Source: Alphaproteobacteria bacterium (GTDB lineage Bacteria > Pseudomonadota > Alphaproteobacteria > Rhodobacterales > Rhodobacteraceae). Taken from it: a stretch of DNA of 64,000 nt. Numbering within the stretch: position 1 is the first letter of the stretch; each line of letters opens with the position of its first letter. The position numbers were made by a program, and so were the translations under genes. The stretch is from the NCBI GenBank assembly GCA_030429495.1, contig JAUIFH010000010.1:25276-89275 (forward strand), written 5' to 3'. Below the pieces are notes generated by a model. That model was not told the origin of the DNA, ran no database searches, and saw only the letters and a program-made list of their open reading frames with translations. Below are positions 54,182 to 62,975 of this stretch, in pieces.

Positions 54182-57100
54182 CTACACGAATATGAAATCC
54201 GCCTGGCTGAGCGCGGTGTGGTCGATGCCGACAAGAACAATGCGGTCGCCCGCACCGTAGTCAATCAAGGTGTTGCTTCCCGCTTGGGTAATCCCGAGAT
54301 CGGTAAACGTCAAGCCTGCGAACTCGATCCGGTCCGCTCCCAGGCCGAAGTCCTCAATCTGATCGTCGCCATAACCGGGTTCAAAGACAAACACATCCGC
54401 CCCCGCATTGCCGGTCAGGATGTCGTTTCCGGCGCCGCCGTCGAGCACGTCGTCGCCCGCCTCGCCGTACAGAACGTCCGCATCCGCGTCGCCCCTGAGC
54501 GTGTCGTTGTCCGCACCGCCGTAAAGCGTGTCCGCATGCGCACCGCCCTCGAGAAGGTCGTTGCCGGTCCCGCCGACCAACGTATCATCACCGTTCGCCC
54601 CGATCAGGAGGTCGTTGTCATCCCCGCCGTTCAGCCAATCGCGCCCAGCCTCGCCATAGATGACGTCGTTGCCCGCTTCGCCGTAGAGGATGTCGTTGCC
54701 CGACGGACCGCCCCACATCGTGTCGTCGCCCGTACCGCCCCAGAGCACGTCATGGTCGTTGCCGCCGAGCATCCGGTCGTTGCCATTGCCGCCGTAAAGC
54801 GTGTCGTTGCCGATGCCGCCGGCGATATAGTCGAACCCGTCATCGCCGTAGAGAAGGTCGTTGCCGTCCTCGCCGAAGACCTCGTCGCTCTCGGTTCCGC
54901 CGCGCACCGTATCATCGTCCGTCCCGCCATAGAGCAGGTCCGCCCCGGCAGCCCCGATCAGCTGGTCGCGCCCCGCGCCGCCGATCACGAAGTCGTCGCC
55001 CGCCTCGCCCCAGAGGCTGTCATCGCCCGCGCCGCCATGCGACCAGTCGTTGCCGCCGCCGAGATAGAGCATGTCCGACCCGTCGCCGCCTTCCAGCGTG
55101 TCGTTGCCAAGACCGGCGATCAGCGTATCGGCCCCGTCGAGCCCCTCGAACCGGTTGTTCTGCGCATCGCCGGTGAAAATGTCGCCCTGCGCGGTGCCGC
55201 GCAGGTTCTCGATCCCCGACAGCGTGTCGGTTGCGCCGAACCCGTCCGTCGCGGCCCCGGTATTGAGGTTCACCGTGACCCCGCCAAGACCGCCCGCCGC
55301 CGCGTCGCCGTCGTAATAGACCCAGTCGATCCCAGCGCCGCCTGAAAGCGTGTCCGCACCGGCGAGGCCCTCAAGGATGTTGTTCCCTCCGTCGCCCGTC
55401 AGGCTGTCGGCAAAGGCCGAACCGCGCACGCCCTCGAATCCGGTCAGCGTGTCGCTGCCATAGGCGCCCGCGACCGCCGTCCCGGCGACCAGATCGACCA
55501 CGACCGCCTCGCTGGCGCTGGCGTAGGAGGCGATGTCGGTTCCCAGCCCGCCATCCAGCGTGTCGTTGCCTGCGCCACCATCGACCGTGTCATTGCCAAG
55601 CCCGGCCGCGATCGTGTCGTCGCCGCCCATCCCTTCAAGGATGTTGGCTTCCGAATCACCGTTCAGCAGGTTTGCGCCCAAATTTCCTATCACGTTTTCG
55701 ACACCGGAAATCTGTGCATCAAACCCCCCGCCGCTAACAGATCCGATGGACAGATCAACGGTCACGCCTTGTGTGGTGAACCCCAAATCAAGTGTATCAT
55801 TGCCCGTGCCACCATCGATAGTGTCACGACCAAGCCCAGCCCTTATCCGATCGTCACCGCCGCCTCCAACGATCAAATCGGCTTCGGCACTCACATCGTA
55901 CATATAGTCGTCACCGTCCCCACCGTCCAAAGTGTCCGCGCCGTAACCATCTGTAACAATATCGTTTCCAAACCCTGCAAAAATAACGTCGTCACCAACA
56001 TTACCGTCGAGCCAATTGTCGTTGCTGTCGCCAATCAACGTATCATTGCCGTCGGCGGCCCAAACATTCTCGATGTCTACAAGGTATTCTTCGGGCAATA
56101 CTGTGCCGTAGCTCACTAGCCCGAGATTCAGGTCGACAAGTGCACTACTGACAACGCCGTTGGTTGACGCATATTCTAGTTCAAGCGTATCAACCCCGGC
56201 TCCACCATCAAAAAAGTCTTTCCCAGCGCCGCCGGAGAGAGAATCGTCGCCGTCGCCACCGATCAGGGTGTCATTCCCGCCGCCGCCTGACACAATATCA
56301 TCGCCCGCGCCGCCAGAGATGAGATCATCACCGGCGCTTCCGCTTAGTCGATCATCACCACCATTTCCGTAGATAGTATCATTTCCAGTACCGGACTGGA
56401 TCGTATCATTGCCATCTTCTCCAAATGCGATACCGTTACCTGCGCTTAGGCCAATCCAGTCAGCACCCTCTCCTCCGGAAACTACGTCATCGCCACCGTT
56501 GCCGTGGATGGTGTCGTCGCCAAGGCCGCCGAGTATCACTTCGCCCAAATTGGTTCCATTCAGGCTATCATTTCCCTGACTGCTTGCGGTACGTAGAGCG
56601 GCGACATACAACCATGCGTCCAGCGAAACATCCTCAAGTATTACCGCGTCGTCCGCGCCGAACATGATGAAAGTATCGCCATTGATCTCCTCTATCGCGA
56701 CACCGACCGGCGGCGCGTTCGGGTCGATAAGAACCTCATCAACCACAATTGCGGAGCGCGAAATATTGAAGTTGGCAACCCGAGTTGCTTCGGCAGCCCC
56801 CGGGTTCGTCATAACAATGACTACATTATTGATCATGTGCAAAGCGTGCGGATTGCTGTCGATCCCATCTACGACTAGCGTCACTTCGGCAGTCTTCTCA
56901 ACTGCCGAAATGTCTGCCGCGGTGTACGTAAAGCTCTCAGTGGCGGTTTCACCGCCATCCATCCATGCGTAGGCGCCTGCCTGATCAAACTTCAACTGAC
57001 CGTTTGGTAGTACTGTCAGCGTGGCTCCGCTTGCGAGCCGTATTACTTCCCCCACAACAACGGCTGATCCATTCACTTTCGTAATCTGCAAAGGGTTACT

Positions 57101-60100
57101 TCCGAACGGAAGGTCGTTTGCAATAACGTCAATATTCGTATCAGCTCCTTCGGGAGCCCGGAAGTAGTCATCAATTACACCGAACTCGGTCTGCAGCGGC
57201 CCTGCTATTTCTGCGTAGGCGAGTGTGGCATCGTTAAACTGTATTAGCTCCACGTCATCGTAAATTATGAACGTGCCGTCGTCCATTTGCCATGTATGGC
57301 CGGGTACGGTTGTATCGACCGTACCCCTGATTCCGCCTTCAAAATACTCAAACGTTACTGCGCTACTATCCGCATCAATGCGTGCGGTATCAATTCCGGA
57401 GCCCCCGAATATAGCGTCGTCTCCTTGGCCTCCCAGCAATACGTCATTGCCGCCTCCGCCAAATAGAGTGTCGTCGCCGTCACCGCCGTTTACAATATTG
57501 TCTTGGTCGTCACCGTACACGACATCGTTAGCCGCGCCAGCCGTCACATTTTCGAAGTTTGAAATCGTTAAATACGAGTCTTCAGCACCAATAGTAGCGC
57601 GCCCCGCCACCATATCTACAACAAGACCGTTCTCAGGAGTGGTGAACTCTATTGTATCTTCGCCGCTTTCCCCGTCATAGTAGCCGGTACCACTCTCCCA
57701 AGTCGTAACCCAACCTTGGCCGGACACAAATACTGTCGACGACTTTCCGTCAACGACTATGGTATCGTCGCCCGCCCCGCCAGAAACCTGGTTGAAGCCA
57801 GTCCCGCCTTTAATCGTGTCGGCTCCGGCCCCTCCATCAATCAGGTCGTCACCCTTGTCGGTCGTTATTTCGTCATCGCCAAGACCGCCGAATACGGAAT
57901 CCCCGCCTCCCCAGCCGTAGATTTTGTCGTCGCCGTCGCCCCCGTCGATCCTGTTCGCGTTGCTGTCGCCAACCAGTAGGTCGTCATAGCCACTGCCTTC
58001 GAGGTTTTCGATCGAGATCAGAACGTCACCGACCGCATCACCGGCTCGGAATAGATCATCGGCAAGGCGGATGCCGACTGCGGAAGACGCGTCAGAGTAG
58101 CTTGCGGTGTCACTTCCCGCCCCACCGTCGAGCGTATCTGACCCAACGCCGCCCGCTAATATGTCACTTCCTCCCAGGGCAATAAGAAGGTCGTTCCCGC
58201 CAAGCCCGTTCAGTCGTTCGGATGCGTTGCTTCCATCCATCCGATCGTCACCGTTCGTACCATCGTCGGTTTTCTCGGGCACAGCCCGCTCTTCATCGAG
58301 AGCGTCTCTCGCATCGAAAGCTGTTGCGCTGAGTCCGGTATTATTCAGCGAGTACTGTCCGGTTGCCGGATCGAACACGAGCGGCATGAGACCCAACAAC
58401 CCGTCATCAAAAACAAGATCAAACGGCGAAACGACATTAGCCGTGGGCAGGATCGGCCCGCCGTCCATTGGCTGCGTGTATGAGCCGACAACATTTTCGA
58501 TGGTCAGACTGCTTCCCGTTTCGTTGACGATGATCTCGACTGACCCGCTGATGTTGTAGACGTTGATGACCTGGCGAACCGGGTCGAGGGACCAGTGCGC
58601 AAAGGCTGGATCCCACGCAAACACCGTACTGCTGTGAAAGACCGGATTCCCGAAGGAATAGTTCACCGTCACGTCGTCGCGGCTCAGCCCCTCGAAAATG
58701 ACGCGGTCAATGCCGTGACCCGTCTGTGAGATCAGATCATGACCGAAGTACGTGTCCGGATCCGCGGCATCTTCAGACAGAATTATCGTCAGATCATCGG
58801 TCGCGAGGTTCGTGTTCTCGACGCGATCAGTCACTAGGTAGACATCATCACCGGCCCCGCCTTCGAAAACGTCGACCCCTCCCGAGTGCACGAGCACGTC
58901 CGAGCCCGCGCCACCAAGTATGGTATCGTAACTTGCGCCGTCGTATCCTAGGAAGCTCGCGTCAAAATTGTCTTCGCTGACGACCCACGGCGTCGGGCTT
59001 CCATTGTCGAAGATGATGTCGGCGCCATCTCCGCCCTCGATACTGTCGCTTCCGATGCCGCCATAGATATCGTTGTGGCCGTGACTGCCGCCATTCACGG
59101 TATCGAGACCGGATGCGCCAATGATCGTATCGTCACCCGCGCCGCCGACCATGGTGTCTGCGCCGTCACCATCGATGATCGTGTCGTCACCGAACTGCCC
59201 TGAGTTTTCACCAAGGCCGTCCGCAATCAGAAGATCGTCGCCAGCTCCGCCAAGTATGGAATCGTTGCCCAGCCCGCCAAGCACAACATCACGCCCACCG
59301 CCGGCGTCGATGGTGTCGTCTCCGGTTCCCGACATGAACAACTCGTTGTCGTTAGTCCCGACAATCTCCTCAGAATCCCAGGTACTCAGGATCGCGAGTG
59401 TCATGTTGGACGCGCCACTGCCGACTGCGGATTGATAGTCGTCAAGGTGCGTCGGCTCGCCACCATTCCCTAGGGAGAAGGCAGCACCGTTCAGATATTG
59501 CAGGACTCCATAGGGATCCAGCCAGCCTCTATCCGAGTTTCCTTCCCCGTAGAGAGATTCAAACATCGCCGGAAGGTCTAGATCAGCGAAAGCATCCAGC
59601 GCTGCTTGTGAACTGCCGCTGATTGGCTGCTCGAAACCGCCGAAGTGGAATTGGTTGGCGAGCGCCGATACGATCCATTCGATGATCGACTGCGGGGCGG
59701 TCGTCTTGGGGCCGGATGGGTCCTTGTTCAGATCCCAAAGCTGCGGCGAAAGATCCAGGTACATGACATCGGCATTCGTCGACTCTGTCAGTGGTTGCGT
59801 TCCGTCTTGAAGAATCCCTTCGTCGGAAAACCTCACAACACCTTTCCGGGCCTGCGGAAAGTCATTGCTTTCAAGCTTCCGCAACGCCATTTCGGCGGCG
59901 AATTGTACGATTGTATCGACTAAGGCCTGAGGGAGTTCGCCCTGCAGATTCGACGTTTCAAAGAGTCCGGCGCCGACGCCTGGAAGAGATTGGGGACTGC
60001 TACCGACAAGTGATCCCAGCGCCGCGAGGTCGTTGAACAGGGCCCGAATGCCAGTGTCACCAAATACAAGACCCGTGTCTAGGGCAGAATAGGCAATCAC

Positions 60101-61120
60101 AGACTGCATGAGCTTGTATGTGTCGTTGGTGGTGCCGTAGCCGGCGGCTGCGGCAATCTTGTCCGAGTAGAAAGCGTTGAAAAACTCGTCGAGCAGATGT
60201 GGCTCCCAAGCCGCGCTGAAAGCCTTATTGCCGCTCGGATCGAGGTTGTCCGAGAACATCTTGGCAATGAGGAGTGGTTGCCAGTGCAATTCGACATTCC
60301 CGGGGAATACGCTTCCCACGTCGCCGAACACGCCGGACCATATACCAGGAGCAGCGGCAATATTCGCCAGACGGCCTGCCACGCCTACGTCGTTCAAGCT
60401 TGATGTCTGTCCACCGCGCAGCAGCTCAAGAACTTCTCCTGGAACATACCAACCCGTTATCTGACTGGTTGAAACAGGTTCTGTCGGTGCCGCACCCTCA
60501 AAGAAGGTATCCTGGTATTCGTTCCTCTGAGTTATCAGGTCGGCAAGAGCAGCATCATATGGAGCGCCGCTGGTTGCGCCGGTCTGGTATTCCGCCAGCG
60601 AAGCAAGTTCGGCATCTGTTCGGCTCGCGATCTGATAGGCATTGTCCGCCGCCTGCTCGAACGGCATGTTGTCGAATACATAAGCGGTATCACCAGTGAG
60701 GGCAGCCACGAATCCGGCCAGACCACCGCCAAGAGAATGGCCTGTGAGAGTGATTTCAGAGGTCGGATACTGATCTTTTACAGCGTAGTAGAACTCGGCG
60801 GCAAGCTTTGCCTGTGAACTCAGCAATCCTGCCCCGGTGGTCCAGCCGGTCAGAGGATCGACGGCGAAGCTGTCTGTTCCGCGATAGGAAATCACGATGC
60901 CGGTGGCGGTCTGGTACGCGACCGCGTAGAAGCTGGCGGATTGCCACTCTAGATAGTCTGTCTGGCCTATACCAAATGCCGAGCGGTTTATGACCGAAGC
61001 GGACCCGATTTGTCCGGACTCTCCAATTCCATCTGTGCCGTTGCCAATGCCCGCGCCGTAGCCACGATTGTAGGCATCCAGAGCTAGGAGCGAGTGAAAT
61101 AACTCATTCGAAATAGTCAT
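54182..61120 (-). CDS. giant RTX protein with N-terminal class-3-lipase-like domain
   Basis: A 2312-residue type-I-secreted calcium-binding protein. Residues 1-~500 form an alpha/beta-hydrolase-like domain: SYRGTDSF (oxyanion region, ~residue 79) and the nucleophile elbow GHSLGG with S129. From ~585 come blocks of GGxGxDxLxGG nonapeptides, a cadherin-like/VCBS-like module around residues 1330-1450 (VIDDYFRAPEGADTNIDVIA, TESFTYTAADISAVEKTAEV), then further RTX blocks to ~2240. The C-terminal ~70 residues (DQIEDFGLGADRIEFAG ... LSQADFIFV) are the usual T1SS signal. No T1SS genes are in the window. ATG 61120 directly follows the lipoprotein stop. GC content changes near 55670. Probable extracellular lipase/esterase or toxin. 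Confidence 0.9.
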   Translation of the reverse strand: MTISNELFHSLLALDAYNRGYGAGIGNGTDGIGESGQIGSASVINRSAFGIGQTDYLEWQSASFYAVAYQTATGIVISYRGTDSFAVDPLTGWTTGAGLLSSQAKLAAEFYYAVKDQYPTSEITLTGHSLGGGLAGFVAALTGDTAYVFDNMPFEQAADNAYQIASRTDAELASLAEYQTGATSGAPYDAALADLITQRNEYQDTFFEGAAPTEPVSTSQITGWYVPGEVLELLRGGQTSSLNDVGVAGRLANIAAAPGIWSGVFGDVGSVFPGNVELHWQPLLIAKMFSDNLDPSGNKAFSAAWEPHLLDEFFNAFYSDKIAAAAGYGTTNDTYKLMQSVIAYSALDTGLVFGDTGIRALFNDLAALGSLVGSSPQSLPGVGAGLFETSNLQGELPQALVDTIVQFAAEMALRKLESNDFPQARKGVVRFSDEGILQDGTQPLTESTNADVMYLDLSPQLWDLNKDPSGPKTTAPQSIIEWIVSALANQFHFGGFEQPISGSSQAALDAFADLDLPAMFESLYGEGNSDRGWLDPYGVLQYLNGAAFSLGNGGEPTHLDDYQSAVGSGASNMTLAILSTWDSEEIVGTNDNELFMSGTGDDTIDAGGGRDVVLGGLGNDSILGGAGDDLLIADGLGENSGQFGDDTIIDGDGADTMVGGAGDDTIIGASGLDTVNGGSHGHNDIYGGIGSDSIEGGDGADIIFDNGSPTPWVVSEDNFDASFLGYDGASYDTILGGAGSDVLVHSGGVDVFEGGAGDDVYLVTDRVENTNLATDDLTIILSEDAADPDTYFGHDLISQTGHGIDRVIFEGLSRDDVTVNYSFGNPVFHSSTVFAWDPAFAHWSLDPVRQVINVYNISGSVEIIVNETGSSLTIENVVGSYTQPMDGGPILPTANVVSPFDLVFDDGLLGLMPLVFDPATGQYSLNNTGLSATAFDARDALDEERAVPEKTDDGTNGDDRMDGSNASERLNGLGGNDLLIALGGSDILAGGVGSDTLDGGAGSDTASYSDASSAVGIRLADDLFRAGDAVGDVLISIENLEGSGYDDLLVGDSNANRIDGGDGDDKIYGWGGGDSVFGGLGDDEITTDKGDDLIDGGAGADTIKGGTGFNQVSGGAGDDTIVVDGKSSTVFVSGQGWVTTWESGTGYYDGESGEDTIEFTTPENGLVVDMVAGRATIGAEDSYLTISNFENVTAGAANDVVYGDDQDNIVNGGDGDDTLFGGGGNDVLLGGQGDDAIFGGSGIDTARIDADSSAVTFEYFEGGIRGTVDTTVPGHTWQMDDGTFIIYDDVELIQFNDATLAYAEIAGPLQTEFGVIDDYFRAPEGADTNIDVIANDLPFGSNPLQITKVNGSAVVVGEVIRLASGATLTVLPNGQLKFDQAGAYAWMDGGETATESFTYTAADISAVEKTAEVTLVVDGIDSNPHALHMINNVVIVMTNPGAAEATRVANFNISRSAIVVDEVLIDPNAPPVGVAIEEINGDTFIMFGADDAVILEDVSLDAWLYVAALRTASSQGNDSLNGTNLGEVILGGLGDDTIHGNGGDDVVSGGEGADWIGLSAGNGIAFGEDGNDTIQSGTGNDTIYGNGGDDRLSGSAGDDLISGGAGDDIVSGGGGNDTLIGGDGDDSLSGGAGKDFFDGGAGVDTLELEYASTNGVVSSALVDLNLGLVSYGTVLPEEYLVDIENVWAADGNDTLIGDSNDNWLDGNVGDDVIFAGFGNDIVTDGYGADTLDGGDGDDYMYDVSAEADLIVGGGGDDRIRAGLGRDTIDGGTGNDTLDLGFTTQGVTVDLSIGSVSGGGFDAQISGVENVIGNLGANLLNGDSEANILEGMGGDDTIAAGLGNDTVDGGAGNDTLDGGLGTDIASYASASEAVVVDLVAGTAVAGAYGSDTLTGFEGVRGSAFADSLTGDGGNNILEGLAGADTLSGGAGIDWVYYDGDAAAGGLGGVTVNLNTGAATDGFGATDTLSGIENLRGTAQGDIFTGDAQNNRFEGLDGADTLIAGLGNDTLEGGDGSDMLYLGGGNDWSHGGAGDDSLWGEAGDDFVIGGAGRDQLIGAAGADLLYGGTDDDTVRGGTESDEVFGEDGNDLLYGDDGFDYIAGGIGNDTLYGGNGNDRMLGGNDHDVLWGGTGDDTMWGGPSGNDILYGEAGNDVIYGEAGRDWLNGGDDNDLLIGANGDDTLVGGTGNDLLEGGAHADTLYGGADNDTLRGDADADVLYGEAGDDVLDGGAGNDILTGNAGADVFVFEPGYGDDQIEDFGLGADRIEFAGLTFTDLGITQAGSNTLIDYGAGDRIVLVGIDHTALSQADFIFV

Positions 61121-61837
61121 CTAGTTCGATCCTTCTCTGCTGGCGCGCAGTGTCCGCCAATCTAAGAAATCACTTGGCATTAGTGTCTGTTCAACCGACT
61201 GCTCCCCGACTAGGCGGGGTTGTTTCTCAGGTGGAATGATAAATTCCGCGGACTTTATCCACCCCAATACCGCCTCCACCTTCCCCTCCGTCACCGGCTC
61301 GTCCGTCACCTCCAGCGTGATCGCTTTCAGCCGCACGCCCGGCCCGAAGCTCACCGCCAGATCGCCCGGCTCGACCAGTTTCACACTCGCCGGGTCAACG
61401 ACATCGGTAAAAGTCACCATCAGCGGGTACTGATACTCCGGCACCGCGATCACCCCCGCCGCCCGGTCGCGCTTGTCGCGCACCTCGTCGAAGAGGTCGG
61501 GGTTTATCACCCGGCCTTCGCGCCCGGCAATCGAGGCCGGTGCAACGGACCCCATGTATTCCGTCGTGCCGGCCCCCTTCAGCAGCGCGAAGAGATACTG
61601 CCCCGGCGTGACTTCGACCACCACCGCCTCGCCCGTGACGCTGTAGTGCCAGCCCATACCCTCGAAGCGGACAAGTTGCTCCTGCCAGCTCACCGTGCTG
61701 ACCGACGATCCCGAGACCTCGCCCGCAGGCGTCTCCACCGTCACAGTCATCTTCTGCCGCCACTCGAAGCGTTCCTTGCAGCCTGCGAGCAGGAAGGGCA
61801 GCAACAGCGCTATCGTGATCGTCCAGCGGTTTGTCAT
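61121..61837 (-). CDS. lipoprotein paired with the RTX lipase-like protein
   Basis: A 238-residue protein. The signal MTNRWTITIALLLPFLLAGC ends in a lipobox (L-L-A-G-C, Cys20). The mature part is mostly beta-type (MTVTVETPAGEVSG, VVEVTPGQYLFALLKGAG, QYPLMVTFTDVVDP, LKAITLEVTDEPVTEGKVE). I do not recognise a named family, though similar proteins accompany RTX hydrolases in Rhodobacteraceae as I remember. The TAG stop at 61121-61123 is followed at once by the RTX ATG, so the two are co-translated. Roles to consider: chaperone/foldase, periplasmic immunity or export aid. ATG 61837 is preferred over 61867, which lacks the signal. Codon use shifts near 61255. Confidence 0.8.
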   Translation of the reverse strand: MTNRWTITIALLLPFLLAGCKERFEWRQKMTVTVETPAGEVSGSSVSTVSWQEQLVRFEGMGWHYSVTGEAVVVEVTPGQYLFALLKGAGTTEYMGSVAPASIAGREGRVINPDLFDEVRDKRDRAAGVIAVPEYQYPLMVTFTDVVDPASVKLVEPGDLAVSFGPGVRLKAITLEVTDEPVTEGKVEAVLGWIKSAEFIIPPEKQPRLVGEQSVEQTLMPSDFLDWRTLRASREGSN

Positions 61838-62410
61838 CGTCGGAACCCCCTTCAAGCGTCGCCGCAATGAGCGGCCAGACGCGTGCGACCGGCTGTCGAG
61901 CCGAACGCAATTTGACCCGTCAAGGCCACATTTTTGAGTTGTGGTAGTTATCCTCTATCCCGTTCAGGTTATGGGCGGTTCAGCAATGTGTCAAAGCATG
62001 CCTGATCAGCCATCACCCGGCAATATACTGAAAATGAACGGTTTTATTACGAGGTATGGATTTCCTTACCCGCCGCGTCAGTTTGACCGGGGGCGTGCTT
62101 GGAGGCGAAATGGTCAAAGCGTCACGCATTCGTATACTGTTCAACTCCGCTCTATTTATCGTTCCCGATCGCACAACTGAACCGGCTCAACTGTTGTATC
62201 AAGTCCCGCAAGTGCAATCCTCTTCAGCATGCCCATACCTTCAACCCCGATATCGGCGCGGCGCAGGTGGGGTTGAGAATTTGTTTCCCAAGCTTCGAGT
62301 TTGTTGCGCAAGCCGAGTAAAGGGCGGACTTCCCTTTGCCTCAATGCTGCTGCGCCGGCCTTGTTGCGCAAATCGGGGTCTGACCGCATTTCCCCTTTCC
62401 CCGGACGGAT
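61838..62410. other. region upstream of the lipoprotein-RTX pair, with IS debris
   Basis: No gene is supported. The left ~150 bases must hold the operon promoter. Lower-GC sequence lies near 61960-62160. The right part contains two copies of TTGTTGCGCAA (near 62302 and 62373), likely IS-end sequence linked to the IS5 fragment that follows. Confidence 0.45.
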
Positions 62411-62605
62411 TTATCCTGCGGCCTTTGTGATCGGTATGCCGAGCGCGGTGTAGCCGTTGAGGACGGCGATGCGGACCTGAAGCTCGGCGACCTGGCGCTC
62501 GAAGTCGCGGGCCATGAGGGATTGGCCGAGCAGTTTGATGCAATTCATCTTGCTCTCGACGCGGCTTCGGTGGTGGTAGCCAGTCCATCTTCGCCAGAGG
62601 GCGGG
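62411..62605 (-). pseudogene. IS5-family transposase, C-terminal fragment
   Basis: Read on the minus strand the frame gives LWRRWTGYHHRSRVESKMNC, IKLLGQSLMARDFERQVAEL and QVRIAVLNGYTALGIPITKA before TAA, the conserved end of IS5-type DDE transposases. Upstream the frame continues to 62737 but without transposase similarity, so the 5' part is lost. Confidence 0.8.
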
Positions 62606-62958
62606 ACCCAGACCCGACAAGCGCGGGGACCACAGGAGACGCAGCACCGTGGGGCGGATCGAGTGTGGAGATGGGGAGGACGGCGAACCCGTCGGGGCCC
62701 ATCGAGCCGGCCCAAATGGTCGGCGGCGTGCTGGCATGCTTGCCTGCGCGTGGATGATAAACTGGGGAGGCCGCGAAGCGCGGCGTGGCCTCCCTTTTTC
62801 CCTATTAAGACGCCCTGACGCTGCTGCGACCGCGGTAGCATACAGCCCACGCAGGCACCGTCATGTCGCGGTTATCGGTTGCTAGAGTGGCAGTCACTAT
62901 CGACAGAGCCCGCTGAACCCGTTTGTCGCAGATCAGACGAAATGCCTCTCCGTCAGGC
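62606..62958. other. gene-free region between IS5 fragment and helicase gene
   Basis: No gene is supported. It contains the orphan terminator at 62765-62799 and most of repeat C copy 2 (62859-62975). Confidence 0.5.
62765..62799 (+). terminator. orphan intrinsic terminator
   Basis: GGGAGGCC (62765-62772) pairs with GGCCTCCC (62787-62794), with GC-rich sequence between that can extend the stem, and TTTTT follows at 62795-62799. No plus-strand gene ends here, so it is probably a leftover from a gene destroyed by the neighbouring insertions. Confidence 0.55.
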
Positions 62959-62975
62959 TTAGTTTCGGCGTGGCT
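62859..62975 (-). repeat. repeat C, copy 2
   Basis: It matches 52101-52215 as described for copy 1. Its inner end covers the last few codons and the stop of the helicase gene, so the present helicase C-terminus may come from the repeat and not from the original gene. Confidence 0.5.

Noticed and set aside
53993..55345. A 450-aa plus-strand frame opposite the RTX C-terminus
   Set aside because: It is the antisense reading of repetitive GGxGxD codons, giving a Val/Ala-rich repetitive product without any domain; the RTX frame on the other strand is clear.
54182..59400. Many regularly spaced near-identical units that could suggest a CRISPR or satellite array
   Set aside because: Spacing and sequence follow the 9-residue RTX codon repeat in one long open frame.
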